This document shows, one piece after another, positions 17,657 through 27,606 of a stretch of 64,000 bases of DNA. The position numbers were made by a program, and so were the translations under genes. The stretch's first letter is position 1. Every line of letters starts with the position of its first letter. Origin of the DNA: Clostridiales bacterium. Lineage in GTDB: Bacteria > Bacillota > Clostridia > Peptostreptococcales > Acidaminobacteraceae. The stretch is from contig JAFGAC010000206.1 in NCBI GenBank assembly GCA_016933835.1, positions 16,450-80,449 of the forward strand, written 5' to 3'. Under the pieces are notes generated by a model. That model worked only from the letters and a program-made list of their open reading frames with translations. It was not told the origin of the DNA and did no database searches.

Positions 17657-19306
17657 CTAATTCTCTATATCCACTTGCCAGAAAGTAGACTCGCCACCTG
17701 TTGGGTGAGGAACATAATTCTTGACTGCAGTTCTTGCTGCAATTGGTGGAGTTGAATGCACTAATGGAACCCAAGGTGCATCATTATGAATGATAAGTTG
17801 TGCTTTTTCATAAAGTTCTGCTCTCTTTTCTTGATCAGATTCAATTTGAGCAGCAATTAAAAGGTCATGGACTTCTTGATTTTTATAGAATGCCACATTA
17901 CCTGCAGATCCTATATTTGCATTATCTTGATCCAATAGAACATATATAAAATTATCAGGATCTCCATTATCGCCAGTCCATCCTAACAAGTATGTGTCAT
18001 GCTCGCCATTTTGTCCTTTTTCAAGATAAGTAGCCCAATCCATTGTAACGATTTCAGCTTGAACACCAACAGCCGCAAATTGTTGCTGTAATGCAGTCGC
18101 AATTTCTTTTGGTTGAGGCATATATGGTCTTGCCACTGGCATAGCCCATAAAGTTGTTTCAAATCCATCTGGGAAACCAGCTTCAGCTAATAATTCTTTA
18201 GCTTTCTCAGGATTATATTCATAAGCTTCTACATTGTCATTATATCCCCATAATGATGGAGGTAATGGATTTTTTGCAGGTTCAGCTAAACCAGCATAGA
18301 ATGCATCGATGATACTTTGTTTGTCCACTGCATAGTTTAATGCTTGACGTACTCTAACATCATCAAAAGGTGCCTTTAGTTCATTCATAGCTAGGTAACC
18401 GACATTCATTGATGGTCTCAAGTATAGATCCAAATTAGGATCGTCTGCAACGATTTGAGCATCATCAGGACTTAAACCAATCATCATGTCAATTGTTCCA
18501 GCTTGAAGCTCTAATAATCTTGCAGAGTTATCTGGAATAGTTCTGAAAATCAATTTGTCAAGAAGTGGTCCTTCTCCCCAATAATTTTCATTTTTTTCTA
18601 AAACAATCTTGTCGTCTTTAATCCATTCAACAAATTGAAAAGGTCCAGTTCCAACTGGATTTTTAAAGATATCAGCTCCATACTGCTCAAAAGCAGCCGG
18701 GCTCATGATTGCAAAACTAGGCATTGCCAAATTACTTAAAAATGGTGCAGATGGTGTAAACAATTCAATTTGAACAGTGTAATCGTCAACAACTCTTACT
18801 TCCTTGACGATTCCAGGGTAACCACCAAACATGTAACCCCAGTATTCAAAGTTTTCACCTGGATATCTGTATGCGTTGTCTTCAAACATCCAACGTTCAA
18901 AATTGAATTTTACTGCTTCAGCATTGAAATCAGTACCGTCATGGAATTTGACGCCTTCACGCAATTTGAATTCCCAAATAGTACCTTCTTCATTGATAGT
19001 TCCCCAACTAGTTGCCAATGCAGGAATGATATTAGTATTGTCAACTTCATAGTCTACTAATGTATCCAAAACACTTCTTGCAACATAGAAAGATTCTCCA
19101 TCAGTTGCATTTGATGGATCTAAACTTACACTATCACCGCTTCTTGCAAAAATAAGTACTTTTTCTGCCGGCACTTCAGGTTCTGTAGCTACAGGTTCAG
19201 TAACTTCAGGTTCTGTAACTTCTGTTTCTTTAGAAGCACATCCTGTAAATGCAAATGTTGCCAATAAAGCCAACACAAGAACTAAAACTAAATACTTGTT
19301 CTTCAT
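17657..19306 (-). CDS. dppA: Dipeptide ABC transporter substrate-binding lipoprotein
   Basis: An extracellular solute-binding protein (SBP family 5) anchored by lipid. The signal peptide ends in the lipobox FTGC within LLATFAFTGCASKE. A low-complexity linker rich in Glu, Val, Thr and Pro follows (residues about 25-50). The mature domain contains SLDPSNATDGES, WEFKLREGVKFHDGTDFNAEAVKFNFERW and NPVGTGPFQFVEW, all family signatures. The 549 residues are usual. The ligand may be di- or oligopeptides; DppA-like is the better match, but this is not decisive. It has its own promoter. Confidence 0.92.
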   Translation of the reverse strand: MKNKYLVLVLVLALLATFAFTGCASKETEVTEPEVTEPVATEPEVPAEKVLIFARSGDSVSLDPSNATDGESFYVARSVLDTLVDYEVDNTNIIPALATSWGTINEEGTIWEFKLREGVKFHDGTDFNAEAVKFNFERWMFEDNAYRYPGENFEYWGYMFGGYPGIVKEVRVVDDYTVQIELFTPSAPFLSNLAMPSFAIMSPAAFEQYGADIFKNPVGTGPFQFVEWIKDDKIVLEKNENYWGEGPLLDKLIFRTIPDNSARLLELQAGTIDMMIGLSPDDAQIVADDPNLDLYLRPSMNVGYLAMNELKAPFDDVRVRQALNYAVDKQSIIDAFYAGLAEPAKNPLPPSLWGYNDNVEAYEYNPEKAKELLAEAGFPDGFETTLWAMPVARPYMPQPKEIATALQQQFAAVGVQAEIVTMDWATYLEKGQNGEHDTYLLGWTGDNGDPDNFIYVLLDQDNANIGSAGNVAFYKNQEVHDLLIAAQIESDQEKRAELYEKAQLIIHNDAPWVPLVHSTPPIAARTAVKNYVPHPTGGESTFWQVDIEN

Positions 19307-19358
19307 TTTAAATTTCCCCCTTTTTTATTTAAAGAAACTTGATGTCCTTATTTGTCTA

Positions 19359-19386
19359 ATTATATGACATAAATGTCTTTTGACAA
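19359..19386 (-). promoter_or_regulatory. Promoter of the substrate-binding protein gene with a palindrome in the spacer
   Basis: TTGTCA (19381-19386), a 16-base spacer and TATAAT (19359-19364) on the minus strand. The spacer contains GACAT-TT-ATGTC (19366-19377), a symmetric site that a repressor could occupy. An internal promoter here would give extra binding protein. Confidence 0.6.
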
Positions 19387-19395
19387 AAGTTTCTT

Positions 19396-20367
19396 TTAAT
19401 CAGTTACATGGTGACACGCCACTTCGTGTCCATCATTGATCTTTCTCAATTCAGGTTTTGTTGTTTTGCAAATTTCTGTAACATAACGACATCTAGTGTG
19501 AAATTTACATCCAGAAGGTGGATTTGTTGGACTTGGTATATCCCCTTCTAATATGATTCTATCCTTGATCGCCTTTGGATTAGGTTTAGGAATGGATGAC
19601 AGCAAAGCTTGTGTATAGGGATGTAGCGGTTGTGCATATAAATCTTTGTAGTCTGATATTTCAACAATTGACCCTAAATACATAACTGCTACTCTATCAC
19701 TTATATGTTTAACTACACTTAAATCATGTGCAATAAAAATCATAGTTAAATCGTATTTTTGCTGTAGATCTTTCAATAAATTTATCGTTTGTGCTTGAAT
19801 AGATACATCCAGCGCTGAAACAGGTTCGTCACATACTACAAGTTTCGGATTAGCACTAAGTGCTCTCGCTATTCCGACTCTTTGCCTCTGTCCTCCGCTA
19901 AATTCATGTGGATATCTAGTAGCATGATATGGACTGAGTCCTACGACATCCAGCAGTTCTTCCACTCTCTTTTGTCTGCTTTCTTTATCACCAATATTAA
20001 AATTTTTCATTGGTTCCATAATCGTTTCACCCACAGTCAATCTGGGATTCAATGATGCATATGGATCTTGAAAAATAAATTGCATATCTTTTCTAACGCT
20101 TCTCATTTCATTTTTCGATAAAACAGATAAGTTACGACCTTCAAATTTCACTTCCCCATCTGTTGGTTCTATCAATTTCAGAATACATCTACCTGTTGTA
20201 GATTTTCCACAACCACTTTCACCAACAATTCCTAGTGTTTCTCCTTTATTCAAAATAAACGAAACATCTTCTACAGCTTTTACATAATCAATATGTTTTG
20301 AAAAAAAAGACCCCTTTTTTATCGGAAAGTATTTTTTTAAGTCCTTAACTTCTAAAAGTACACTCAT
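19396..20367 (-). CDS. dppF: Dipeptide ABC transporter ATP-binding protein, DppF type
   Basis: One of two ATPases that energise the importer. Walker A is GESGCGKS, the signature is SGGQRQRVGIARAL, and Walker B is LVVCDEPVSALDVS. The C-terminal oligopeptide-ABC extension holds a cysteine cluster, CKFHTRCRY and CKTTKPEL, that binds a 4Fe-4S cluster in some relatives. At 323 residues it is the DppF/OppF length. The DppD-like gene is 16 bases upstream. Confidence 0.94.
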   Translation of the reverse strand: MSVLLEVKDLKKYFPIKKGSFFSKHIDYVKAVEDVSFILNKGETLGIVGESGCGKSTTGRCILKLIEPTDGEVKFEGRNLSVLSKNEMRSVRKDMQFIFQDPYASLNPRLTVGETIMEPMKNFNIGDKESRQKRVEELLDVVGLSPYHATRYPHEFSGGQRQRVGIARALSANPKLVVCDEPVSALDVSIQAQTINLLKDLQQKYDLTMIFIAHDLSVVKHISDRVAVMYLGSIVEISDYKDLYAQPLHPYTQALLSSIPKPNPKAIKDRIILEGDIPSPTNPPSGCKFHTRCRYVTEICKTTKPELRKINDGHEVACHHVTD

Positions 20368-20383
20368 TCAATTTCCCTCATTT

Positions 20384-21352
20384 CTAGTATAAATTGCAAG
20401 CGACTAAATGTCCTTTTTCCAATTCCTTTAGTTCAGGTCTTTTAGTAAAGCAAATATCCATTGCATGTTCACATCTAGGAGCAAAACTGCAACCTTCTGG
20501 TAAATGTCTCAAATCAGGTGGCAAACCTTGGATAGGATCCAAACGATCTCTGTCATCGTCAATGTTTGGAATTGATTTAAGCAGTCCCCAAGTATATGGA
20601 TGCTTAGGATTTTCAAATAGTGTATTGACATCAGTATGTTCGACAGGACGTCCTGCATACATTACAAGTACTTCATCACAAACTTCTGCAACAACACCTA
20701 GATCATGTGTAATCATGATTATAGCGGTGTTGAATTCATTTTTCAAATCAATCATCAAGTCTAGAATTTGCGCTTGTATCGTTACATCCAATGCCGTAGT
20801 TGGCTCATCAGCAATAAGAAGCTCAGGATTGCATGAAAGTGCCATTGCAATCATCGCACGTTGACGCATCCCACCACTGAATTCATGAGGATAACTGTTG
20901 GCTCGAATTTTCGGTTCTGGTATTCCGACTTTATCAAGCATTTCAATCGCTTTTTCCCATGCATCTTTTTTATTGAGTCCTAAATGCAGCCTGACAGCTT
21001 CAGCAATTTGCTCGCCAACTTTTAAAACAGGATTAAGAGAAGTCATAGGATCTTGAAAAATCATTGAAATCTCGTTTCCTCTTATCTGCCGCATTTGATC
21101 CTGCGAATATTTAACAAAATCATTTCCTTTAAAAATAATTTCTCCATCAATAATTTTTCCAGGAGGTTCTGGAATTAATCTCATAATCGACATTGCAGTA
21201 ATAGATTTTCCTGAACCAGATTCTCCAACGATCCCTAAAGTATGACCTTTTTCAAGTTCAAACCCAATACCGTCGACAGCTTTTACTACTCCCGCTTCAG
21301 TAAAAAAATGAGTTCTTAAGTTCTTTACTTTTAATATCTTTTGTTCTGTCAT
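20384..21352 (-). CDS. dppD: Dipeptide ABC transporter ATP-binding protein, DppD type
   Basis: First gene of the transporter operon. Walker A is GESGSGKS, the signature is SGGMRQRAMIAMAL, and Walker B is LLIADEPTTALDVT. The C-terminal extension has CSFAPRCEHAMDIC. The ATG at 21352 is chosen over an in-frame upstream codon because GGGGGAAGG lies just before it. It pairs with DppF to make the heterodimeric ATPase. Placing the ATPases first and the binding protein third is common in Clostridia. Confidence 0.94.
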   Translation of the reverse strand: MTEQKILKVKNLRTHFFTEAGVVKAVDGIGFELEKGHTLGIVGESGSGKSITAMSIMRLIPEPPGKIIDGEIIFKGNDFVKYSQDQMRQIRGNEISMIFQDPMTSLNPVLKVGEQIAEAVRLHLGLNKKDAWEKAIEMLDKVGIPEPKIRANSYPHEFSGGMRQRAMIAMALSCNPELLIADEPTTALDVTIQAQILDLMIDLKNEFNTAIIMITHDLGVVAEVCDEVLVMYAGRPVEHTDVNTLFENPKHPYTWGLLKSIPNIDDDRDRLDPIQGLPPDLRHLPEGCSFAPRCEHAMDICFTKRPELKELEKGHLVACNLY

Positions 21353-21424
21353 TACCTTCCCCCTCATTCGCTGTGCTTCAAAATGTAATAAATTTACTTA
21401 TTAAAGTAATCATTACACTTTTGA

Positions 21425-21465
21425 ATAATATATTTTACTATAAACCTTTTCAAAAAAAATGTCAA
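21425..21465 (-). promoter_or_regulatory. Overlapping promoters of the dipeptide transporter operon
   Basis: Two sigma-A-like promoters overlap on the minus strand: TTGACA (21460-21465), 17 bases, TATAGT (21437-21442); and TTGAAA (21448-21453), 17 bases, TATTAT (21425-21430). The first has the better -35 box. Either would start the dppD message. Confidence 0.65.
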
Positions 21466-21687
21466 ACAATTCAGACTATTATAAATTGTATAAATATTCA
21501 AAATAAGGAATAATCAGATTCTCTGTTTCAGGAAAATGGTTTATATATTTTAAAGAAATTTATACTTTGACACTAAATTTTGATTACTGGCTTGATTATT
21601 CAATTTTATTGATCAATTCTGTAATATTTTTAAGCATAAATATTCGTTTTAATTCAATAATAAGAATTATTATCAGTTTTTATCACA

Positions 21688-21726
21688 AAAAATGGAAAGA
21701 ACCATCTCTTTTTTGAGACAGTTCTT
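21688..21726 (-). terminator. Rho-independent terminator after dnaJ
   Basis: Arms 21697-21708 and 21715-21726 pair over 12 positions with two G-T wobbles, around a six-base loop. On the minus strand TCC and then ATTTTTTG follow. It closes the heat-shock operon. Confidence 0.82.
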
Positions 21727-21757
21727 TTTCTTTTTATTATTTAACACATGTGTAAGC

Positions 21758-22894
21758 TCAATTAAATGCGTCTTTCATTTTATCAAAAATATTTTTTCCT
21801 TTATCTGTAATAGTTTCTCCCATTTCCTTAGCATATTTCTTCAAGGCTTCTTTTTGTTTATCCGTCAATTTGCTTGGAACATCAATGATAAGCTTGACAT
21901 ACATATCGCCTTTGCCATAACTATCCATTACAGGAAATCCTTTGCTTCTCAATCTGAATACAGTACCACTTTGAGTACCAGGTTCAATTTGATATTTCAC
22001 TTTGCCATCAAGTGTCGGAACTGTCACTTCTCCACCAAGTGTCGCATGGGTAAAACTGATGTGAAGTTCTTGATAAATGTCATTGCCATCACGTTTGAAA
22101 ATTTTATGAGAAGTCACTCGTATAACTATGTGAACATCTCCCCGAGGACCACCTTTGGCACCAATATCCCCTTCACCTCTTAAATTTAAAACAGTCCCAT
22201 GATCGACTCCAGCAGGAATTTTTATTTCTACTTTTCTTTTTTTCTTAACTTTCTTTTTCCCTTTACAAGTATGGCAAGCATGCTCAGGTACTTCACCGGT
22301 TCCATTGCATACATTACATTCTTTTACTGAGATACTGTCTCCAAAAAGTGTTCTTTGTGCATATCTAACTTCACCAGAACCCTTGCATTGATGACAAGTA
22401 TTTACTTTTGATCCAGGTTCAGCACCAGTTCCATTGCAAGTAGGACATTCTTCAGTACGGAAATATTCAATTTCTTTACTGACTCCAAAAGCTGATTCTT
22501 CAAAGGAAATAGTCACATCCGCTCGGACATCAGCACCCTTGCTAGGTCCATTTCTTCGTGTTCGGGATCCACCTCCAAAACCACCTCCAAAACCACCACC
22601 AAACATTTCGTTGATTATGTCTTCAAAACCAAAGCCACCACCGCCGAAACCTCCAGCACCTGCATTTTGATTTACACCGGCATGCCCAAATTGATCATAG
22701 TAATGTCTTTTTTCAGAATCACTCAATATTTCATAAGCTTCATTTATTTCTTTAAATTTTGCTTCCGATTCTTTATCATCAGGGTTTTTATCAGGATGAT
22801 GCTTCATCGCAAGTTTTCTATAAGCTTTTTTAATCGTCGCCTCATCAGCATTTTTATCGACGCCCAAGATTTCATAATAATCTCTTTTGCTCAT
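21758..22894 (-). CDS. dnaJ: Chaperone protein DnaJ
   Basis: The co-chaperone that delivers clients to DnaK and stimulates its ATPase. The J domain has HPD in [12 protein letters not shown] Gly/Phe-rich segment (about residues 75-112) follows, then a zinc domain with four CxxCxGxG repeats ([32 protein letters not shown]; the last departs slightly from consensus), then the C-terminal substrate domains. The 378 residues are normal. It is the last gene of the CIRCE-controlled operon. Confidence 0.97.
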   Translation of the reverse strand: MSKRDYYEILGVDKNADEATIKKAYRKLAMKHHPDKNPDDKESEAKFKEINEAYEILSDSEKRHYYDQFGHAGVNQNAGAGGFGGGGFGFEDIINEMFGGGFGGGFGGGSRTRRNGPSKGADVRADVTISFEESAFGVSKEIEYFRTEECPTCNGTGAEPGSKVNTCHQCKGSGEVRYAQRTLFGDSISVKECNVCNGTGEVPEHACHTCKGKKKVKKKRKVEIKIPAGVDHGTVLNLRGEGDIGAKGGPRGDVHIVIRVTSHKIFKRDGNDIYQELHISFTHATLGGEVTVPTLDGKVKYQIEPGTQSGTVFRLRSKGFPVMDSYGKGDMYVKLIIDVPSKLTDKQKEALKKYAKEMGETITDKGKNIFDKMKDAFN

Positions 22895-22920
22895 TTTAAA
22901 CCGCCTTTCTCACAGGAAAC

Positions 22921-22938
22921 GGCACCAATAAAGGTGCC
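22921..22938 (-). repeat. Stem-loop between dnaK and dnaJ
   Basis: GGCACC and GGTGCC pair perfectly around six bases, extended by A-T pairs. On the transcribed strand there is no T run after it. It is more likely an mRNA-processing or stability element than a full terminator. Confidence 0.6.
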
Positions 22939-22948
22939 TTTTTCCCAA

Positions 22949-24772
22949 TTATTCTTCATCAACAACTTCGTAGTCAGCATCAACCACATCGTCATTTCCT
23001 GAATCAGCAGTTTGATCAGCTGCTCCTTCTTGGGCTGCTGTCTTTTTGTATAATTTTTCAGCAATCGGATGGAATGCATTTGTTAAGTCTTCAGTCGCTT
23101 TTTTCATTCCTTCAACATCTTCATTTTCCATTGCTTTTTTCAATTCAGAAATTTTTTCTTCAACATTTTTCTTCTCTTCAGGTGTAACCTCTTCGCCAAG
23201 TTCAGTAAGCGTTTTTTCAGTTTCATAAATCAATGAATCCGCTTTATTTTTAGTTTCTGCCAATTCTTTAATTCTCAAATCTTCATCTGCAAACTCTTCT
23301 GCTTCTTTTACTTTTCTTTTTATTTCTTCTTCACTTAAGTTAGTTGAAGCAGTGATTTTAATGCTTTGCTCTTTACCAGTTCCTAAATCTTTTGCACTTA
23401 CATGCACAATTCCGTTTGCATCAATATCAAATGTAACTTCGATTTGAGGAATACCTCTTCTAGCAGGAGGAATACCATCTAGCTGAAATCTTCCTAAAGT
23501 TGTATTACCACTTACCATCGGTCTTTCACCTTGAAGAACATGGATATCAACAGCTGTTTGATTATCTGCCGCAGTTGAGAAAATTTGACTTTTCTTAGAT
23601 GGAATTGTTGTATTTCTCTCAATCAATTTTGTAAATACACTTCCTAAAGTCTCAATTCCCAAAGATAGAGGAGTTACATCAAGCAATAACACATCATTGA
23701 CTTCTCCAGATAAAACACCCGCTTGAATAGCAGCTCCAATTGCAACACATTCATCTGGGTTAACGCCTTTATGAGGATCTTTATCAATTAGTTTTTTTAT
23801 CGCTTCTTGAACAGCTGGAATTCTTGTTGACCCACCAACTAAAATGACTTCACTTATTTCTCCATTTTTAATATTAGCATCTTTAATAGCCAAACGCGCT
23901 GGATCTAACGTTTTCTTAATTAGGTGATCTACCAGTTGTTCAAATTTAGCTCTTGTAAGATCTGCATTCAAATGTAAAGGTCCATTTTCATTCGCTGTAA
24001 TGAAAGGCAAGTTAATATTAGTAGATTGTGTTGTAGATAATTCTTTTTTAGCTTTTTCTGCTGCTTCTTTCAATCTTTGAAGCGACATTTTATCTTTTCT
24101 CAAATCTATCCCATACTCATTTTTAAAATTATCAGCCAACCAGTTCATAACGACTTCATCAAAATCGTCTCCTCCCAGATGATTGTTTCCATTTGTAGCA
24201 AGAACTTCAAATACACCATCACCTATTTCAAGAATTGACACGTCGAAAGTACCGCCACCTAAGTCAAATACTAATATTTTATGAGAATGATCAGCTTTAT
24301 CAAGTCCATAAGACAATGATGCTGCAGTTGGCTCATTGATAATTCTTTTTACATCAAGTCCTGCAATTCTTCCAGCATCTTTTGTAGCTTGTCTTTGTGC
24401 ATCAGTAAAATATGCTGGTACTGTAATAACTGCTTCAGTTACTTTTTCTCCCAAATAACTTTCAGCATCTGCCTTTAATTTCCCTAAAATCATCGCTGAT
24501 ATATCTTGCGGTGAATGCTTTATTCCATCTATCTCAATTATTTCGTCTGTTCCCATATGTCTTTTAATAGATAAAATTGTGCGTTCCGGGTTTGTGATTG
24601 CTTGTCTTTTAGCAGTTTCTCCAACTAGCCTTTCACCACTTTTAGTAAATGCTACGATGGATGGTGTCGTTCTATTTCCCTCCGCATTTGGAATGATAAC
24701 TGGTTCTCCACCTTCTAATACTGCAACACATGAATTTGTTGTTCCTAAATCAATACCTATTATTTTTCCCAT
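22949..24772 (-). CDS. dnaK: Chaperone protein DnaK (Hsp70)
   Basis: An ATP-driven chaperone. The nucleotide-binding domain starts [22 protein letters not shown] and includes [23 protein letters not shown] and [15 protein letters not shown]. The substrate domain and helical lid follow, and the tail ends [10 protein letters not shown]. At 607 residues it is the Firmicutes length (without the extra subdomain segment of proteobacterial DnaK). GGAGG is positioned correctly. grpE precedes it by 12 bases. Confidence 0.98.
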   Translation of the reverse strand: MGKIIGIDLGTTNSCVAVLEGGEPVIIPNAEGNRTTPSIVAFTKSGERLVGETAKRQAITNPERTILSIKRHMGTDEIIEIDGIKHSPQDISAMILGKLKADAESYLGEKVTEAVITVPAYFTDAQRQATKDAGRIAGLDVKRIINEPTAASLSYGLDKADHSHKILVFDLGGGTFDVSILEIGDGVFEVLATNGNNHLGGDDFDEVVMNWLADNFKNEYGIDLRKDKMSLQRLKEAAEKAKKELSTTQSTNINLPFITANENGPLHLNADLTRAKFEQLVDHLIKKTLDPARLAIKDANIKNGEISEVILVGGSTRIPAVQEAIKKLIDKDPHKGVNPDECVAIGAAIQAGVLSGEVNDVLLLDVTPLSLGIETLGSVFTKLIERNTTIPSKKSQIFSTAADNQTAVDIHVLQGERPMVSGNTTLGRFQLDGIPPARRGIPQIEVTFDIDANGIVHVSAKDLGTGKEQSIKITASTNLSEEEIKRKVKEAEEFADEDLRIKELAETKNKADSLIYETEKTLTELGEEVTPEEKKNVEEKISELKKAMENEDVEGMKKATEDLTNAFHPIAEKLYKKTAAQEGAADQTADSGNDDVVDADYEVVDEE

Positions 24773-24784
24773 TATATAATCCTC

Positions 24785-25333
24785 CTATTCACTCTTCTTT
24801 GATACTTTTACCATTGAATGGCGTATCACTTTATTATTTAATTTATAACCTGATTGAAACTCGTCAATGACAGTATCATCTTCAACTTCTTCATTTTCCT
24901 CAGTCATGACTGCATGATGATAATTGGGGTCGAATTTTTCTCCCTTTGCCGGAATTATTTCAATACCGTTCTTTTTCAAAAATTCATCAAAACTTTTTTT
25001 AATAAGATTTACCCCTTCAATAACTGATTTATGATCTTCCGCACCTTCTATTGATGATAAAGCACGCTCCATATTATCAATTACCGGTAAAAGTTCAACA
25101 AATATTTTTTCATTTGCATATTTGTAAATATCACTTTTTTCTTTTTCAGTTCTTTTTTTGTAATTCATAAATTCAGCATTGAGTCGCAGAAATTTATCAT
25201 TCAAATCATTGAACTGGATTTTAAAATCAACTTCATCTTTTAGTATATCCTCTTTTGCATTTTCATCTTCAGCCATGAATTTCTCATCTTGATCTTCTAG
25301 CACTTCTTCGTTGATGTTTTTTTGATCTTCCAT
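24785..25333 (-). CDS. grpE: Nucleotide exchange factor GrpE
   Basis: GrpE releases ADP from DnaK. An acidic N-terminal tail (about residues 1-45) leads to a long helix with FLRLNAEFMNYKKRTEKEK, and the beta domain contains GVNLIKKSFDEFLKKNGIEIIPAKGEKFDPNYHHAVM. The ATG at 25333 is preferred to a GTG nine bases upstream because the GTG lies inside the ribosome binding site AAAGGTGGAG. The length is 182 residues. Confidence 0.96.
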   Translation of the reverse strand: MEDQKNINEEVLEDQDEKFMAEDENAKEDILKDEVDFKIQFNDLNDKFLRLNAEFMNYKKRTEKEKSDIYKYANEKIFVELLPVIDNMERALSSIEGAEDHKSVIEGVNLIKKSFDEFLKKNGIEIIPAKGEKFDPNYHHAVMTEENEEVEDDTVIDEFQSGYKLNNKVIRHSMVKVSKKSE

Positions 25334-25349
25334 ATTCTCCACCTTTCAA

Positions 25350-26375
25350 TTACAGATATATACCAGAGAAAATATCTGTAAGTGTATTTTTAGTGTATTC
25401 CACAACAGATATTATCCCTCTATAATCCATTCTTTTTGATCCAATGACTGCTATTTTACCTAATTCATTATTTTTATAACGATATGCAGTTGTAATAACA
25501 CTACATTCATTCAGTTCAAGCAACTCATTTTCATCACCGATTTTTATATAGATACCCTCATCTTCAATGTTGTTGAAGAGCACTTTAAAAATCGTTTTGT
25601 CTTCAAACAATTTATATATTTTCCTAACTTTTTCAGAATCTGAAAATTCAGGAATTGATAATATGTTTTCAACACCTTCAACATGATACTCAATTTCTTC
25701 GATGTTTTTCAAAGAATCTCTCAAAATCGGTACAAGATAATCAATGACGCTTTCAAATTGGCGTAAATCATATTTCAATCGACTAATCTTCTTCACATCA
25801 ATATCTTCAATTGTAGATCCCTTTAAAGTACTCAATAGTGAGTTTGATATCAAATCTAGAATATCTTGACTTGTCCCCGAAAATGGAAGTGTAATATTCT
25901 TAACGATCTCATTATCAGATACCAAAATAAGAAGCACCTTCGCATCACTGATTTTAATCAATTTTAAATTGTTCAACGTTCTTTTTCTAAATCCAGGAAA
26001 AGAACTTACTACTGTAAGGCCCGTCAGTTGTGTCAATAAATGCACCGCTTTTTCTATTACCTCTCCAGCACTTATTTTACCACTTACCAATAAACTTCTA
26101 ATTAATATTCTTGACTCAGAATTTATCAATCGATCATCTAATAGATTTTCTACATAAAGTCTGTAGCCTAAATCTGATGGAATTCTTCCTGCTGAAGTGT
26201 GTGGTTGATACAAATACCCCAGCTCTTCCAAATCAGCCATTTCATTTCTAACAGTTGCAGAACTGATGCCTAATGATGATTTTTTTGAAATCGTCCTCGA
26301 ACCTACTGGCAATCCAGAGTCAATAAAATCATCAATAATCAATTTTAGTATTTGCAATTGTCTTGTATTCAGCAT
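25350..26375 (-). CDS. hrcA: Heat-inducible transcription repressor HrcA
   Basis: HrcA binds CIRCE and represses hrcA-grpE-dnaK-dnaJ. The N-terminal winged helix contains DDFIDSGLPVGSRTISKKSSLGISSATVRNEMADLEELGYLYQPHTSAGRIPSDLGYRLYV, unmistakable for the family; the GAF-like and dimer regions follow. The ATG at 26375 is used instead of a GTG three codons upstream that lies in the ribosome binding site. It is first in the operon and autoregulated through the CIRCE element only 17 bases before the start. Confidence 0.97.
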   Translation of the reverse strand: MLNTRQLQILKLIIDDFIDSGLPVGSRTISKKSSLGISSATVRNEMADLEELGYLYQPHTSAGRIPSDLGYRLYVENLLDDRLINSESRILIRSLLVSGKISAGEVIEKAVHLLTQLTGLTVVSSFPGFRKRTLNNLKLIKISDAKVLLILVSDNEIVKNITLPFSGTSQDILDLISNSLLSTLKGSTIEDIDVKKISRLKYDLRQFESVIDYLVPILRDSLKNIEEIEYHVEGVENILSIPEFSDSEKVRKIYKLFEDKTIFKVLFNNIEDEGIYIKIGDENELLELNECSVITTAYRYKNNELGKIAVIGSKRMDYRGIISVVEYTKNTLTDIFSGIYL

Positions 26376-26391
26376 ATTGTCCACCTCTTTG

Positions 26392-26418
26392 TTAGCACTC
26401 CGAGTTTGTGAGTGCTAA
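26392..26418 (-). promoter_or_regulatory. CIRCE operator
   Basis: A perfect TTAGCACTC-N9-GAGTGCTAA inverted repeat, the HrcA binding site. It lies between the promoter and hrcA, inside the 5' untranslated region. Confidence 0.98.
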
Positions 26419-26428
26419 CTCTATGAAT

Positions 26429-26457
26429 AATATAATCCTTACGCAAACTTTTGTCAA
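26429..26457 (-). promoter_or_regulatory. Promoter of the hrcA-grpE-dnaK-dnaJ operon
   Basis: TTGACA (26452-26457), a 17-base spacer and TATATT (26429-26434). The CIRCE element begins 11 bases downstream, close to the expected transcription start. Confidence 0.9.
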
Positions 26458-26463
26458 TATTAT

Positions 26464-26497
26464 TTATAAAAAAAAGATGAATTTTTATATTCATCTT
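26464..26497 (-). terminator. Rho-independent terminator after hemW
   Basis: AAGATGAAT and ATTCATCTT form a nine-pair stem with a six-base loop, then TTTTTTTATAAATA. The 5' arm includes the hemW stop codon. It insulates the heat-shock promoter from lepA-hemW readthrough. Confidence 0.88.
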
Positions 26498-27600
26498 AAA
26501 AACTTTCCATAAACTGAATTTGATACATCAAATCCATAATTTGTTAAAAAAATCCTGCCATTTTCTATCGATACTGCATTATTGCTCACTAAATAATCAA
26601 TTTCATTATAATATTCAACATAGAAATCTAAATTGAATTTATTGTTGAATTCTGATATAGCAAATCCATCAGATTTTCTCAAATTAAGCATGATATATTC
26701 AAAAATTTCTTCCTTATCATCAATAAATTCTCTATAAACAACTGCACTTTTTCCTTCTGACATTCTCTGAATATATGTTTGTATATCTGATTCATTCTCA
26801 TATCTATATCGTTCAAGATATCCATGGGCTGACACACCTGCGCCAATATATTCTTTTGCACTCCAATAAAGTAGATTATGATTTGATTCAAAACCTTTTT
26901 TAGAGAAATTTGAAATTTCATATCGTTTATAATTTTTTATTTCTAGCTGTTTTTGAATCAATTGAAAAAACTTTCTATCAATTTCATCTGTTGCCGCTTT
27001 TACAATTCCATCTATTCTTAAACTATCTAAAAAAGTTCCTTCTTCATACATCAAACTGTATGTTGATATGTGTTCGGGTGACAAATCCATGATTCGGTCT
27101 ATATCAAGTTGTAGACTTTGCTCACTCTGTTCAGGCAATCCATAAATCAAATCAAGATTGACATTGTCAAAACCCATTTTTCTAATTAATTTGAATTTTT
27201 CTACAACATCAGAATAGTTATGCAATCGACCAATCAATTTCAATTGCTTATCATCAGTTGTTTGAACGCCCATACTTATCCTGTTGACTCCTAGCTTTCT
27301 ATAGCACATCAGTTTTTCTTCAGTCACCGATTCAGGATTCACTTCAATTGTAAATTCCTCAATCTTTTCAAAATCAATCTGATTTACAATTTTTTCTAAT
27401 TGACTGCAACTTAATAGACTTGGTGTTCCTCCACCAATATATAAAGTTACAATGCTATTCATATAGCTTCTATAACTTTTCAATTCTTCAACTAGAGCAT
27501 CTGTATAGCTATCTATCAGTGAGAGATCTGTTTTAGAAACAAAATGGCAATAATGGCATTTTTGTTTGCAAAATGGAATATGAATATATAACCCTCTCAT
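26491..27600 (-). CDS. hemW: Radical SAM protein HemW (coproporphyrinogen III oxidase-like, heme chaperone)
   Basis: HemW binds heme and a 4Fe-4S cluster and is thought to insert heme into respiratory proteins; it is often misnamed HemN. The radical-SAM triad is C11-x3-C15-x2-C18 in PFCKQKCHYCHF, followed by LYIGGGTPSLLS. The 369 residues match HemW, shorter than true HemN. It follows lepA by six bases, the standard lepA-hemW-hrcA order. Whether this organism makes heme is unknown. Confidence 0.92.
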   Translation of the reverse strand: MRGLYIHIPFCKQKCHYCHFVSKTDLSLIDSYTDALVEELKSYRSYMNSIVTLYIGGGTPSLLSCSQLEKIVNQIDFEKIEEFTIEVNPESVTEEKLMCYRKLGVNRISMGVQTTDDKQLKLIGRLHNYSDVVEKFKLIRKMGFDNVNLDLIYGLPEQSEQSLQLDIDRIMDLSPEHISTYSLMYEEGTFLDSLRIDGIVKAATDEIDRKFFQLIQKQLEIKNYKRYEISNFSKKGFESNHNLLYWSAKEYIGAGVSAHGYLERYRYENESDIQTYIQRMSEGKSAVVYREFIDDKEEIFEYIMLNLRKSDGFAISEFNNKFNLDFYVEYYNEIDYLVSNNAVSIENGRIFLTNYGFDVSNSVYGKFLR

Positions 27601-27606
27601 AACGCA

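Larger units (their letters stand above)
21353..21757. other. 405-base intergenic region between the dipeptide operon and dnaJ
   Basis: No convincing gene. Near the transporter side it holds the operon promoter and about 75 bases of untranslated leader. Near dnaJ it holds the dnaJ terminator. The middle (about 21470-21685) is AT-rich with no open frame of note and no recognised RNA. Confidence 0.7.

Noticed and set aside
21470..21685. A small RNA gene between the dipeptide operon and dnaJ
   Set aside because: The sequence is AT-rich with no stable fold I could find and no resemblance to 6S, SRP or tmRNA.
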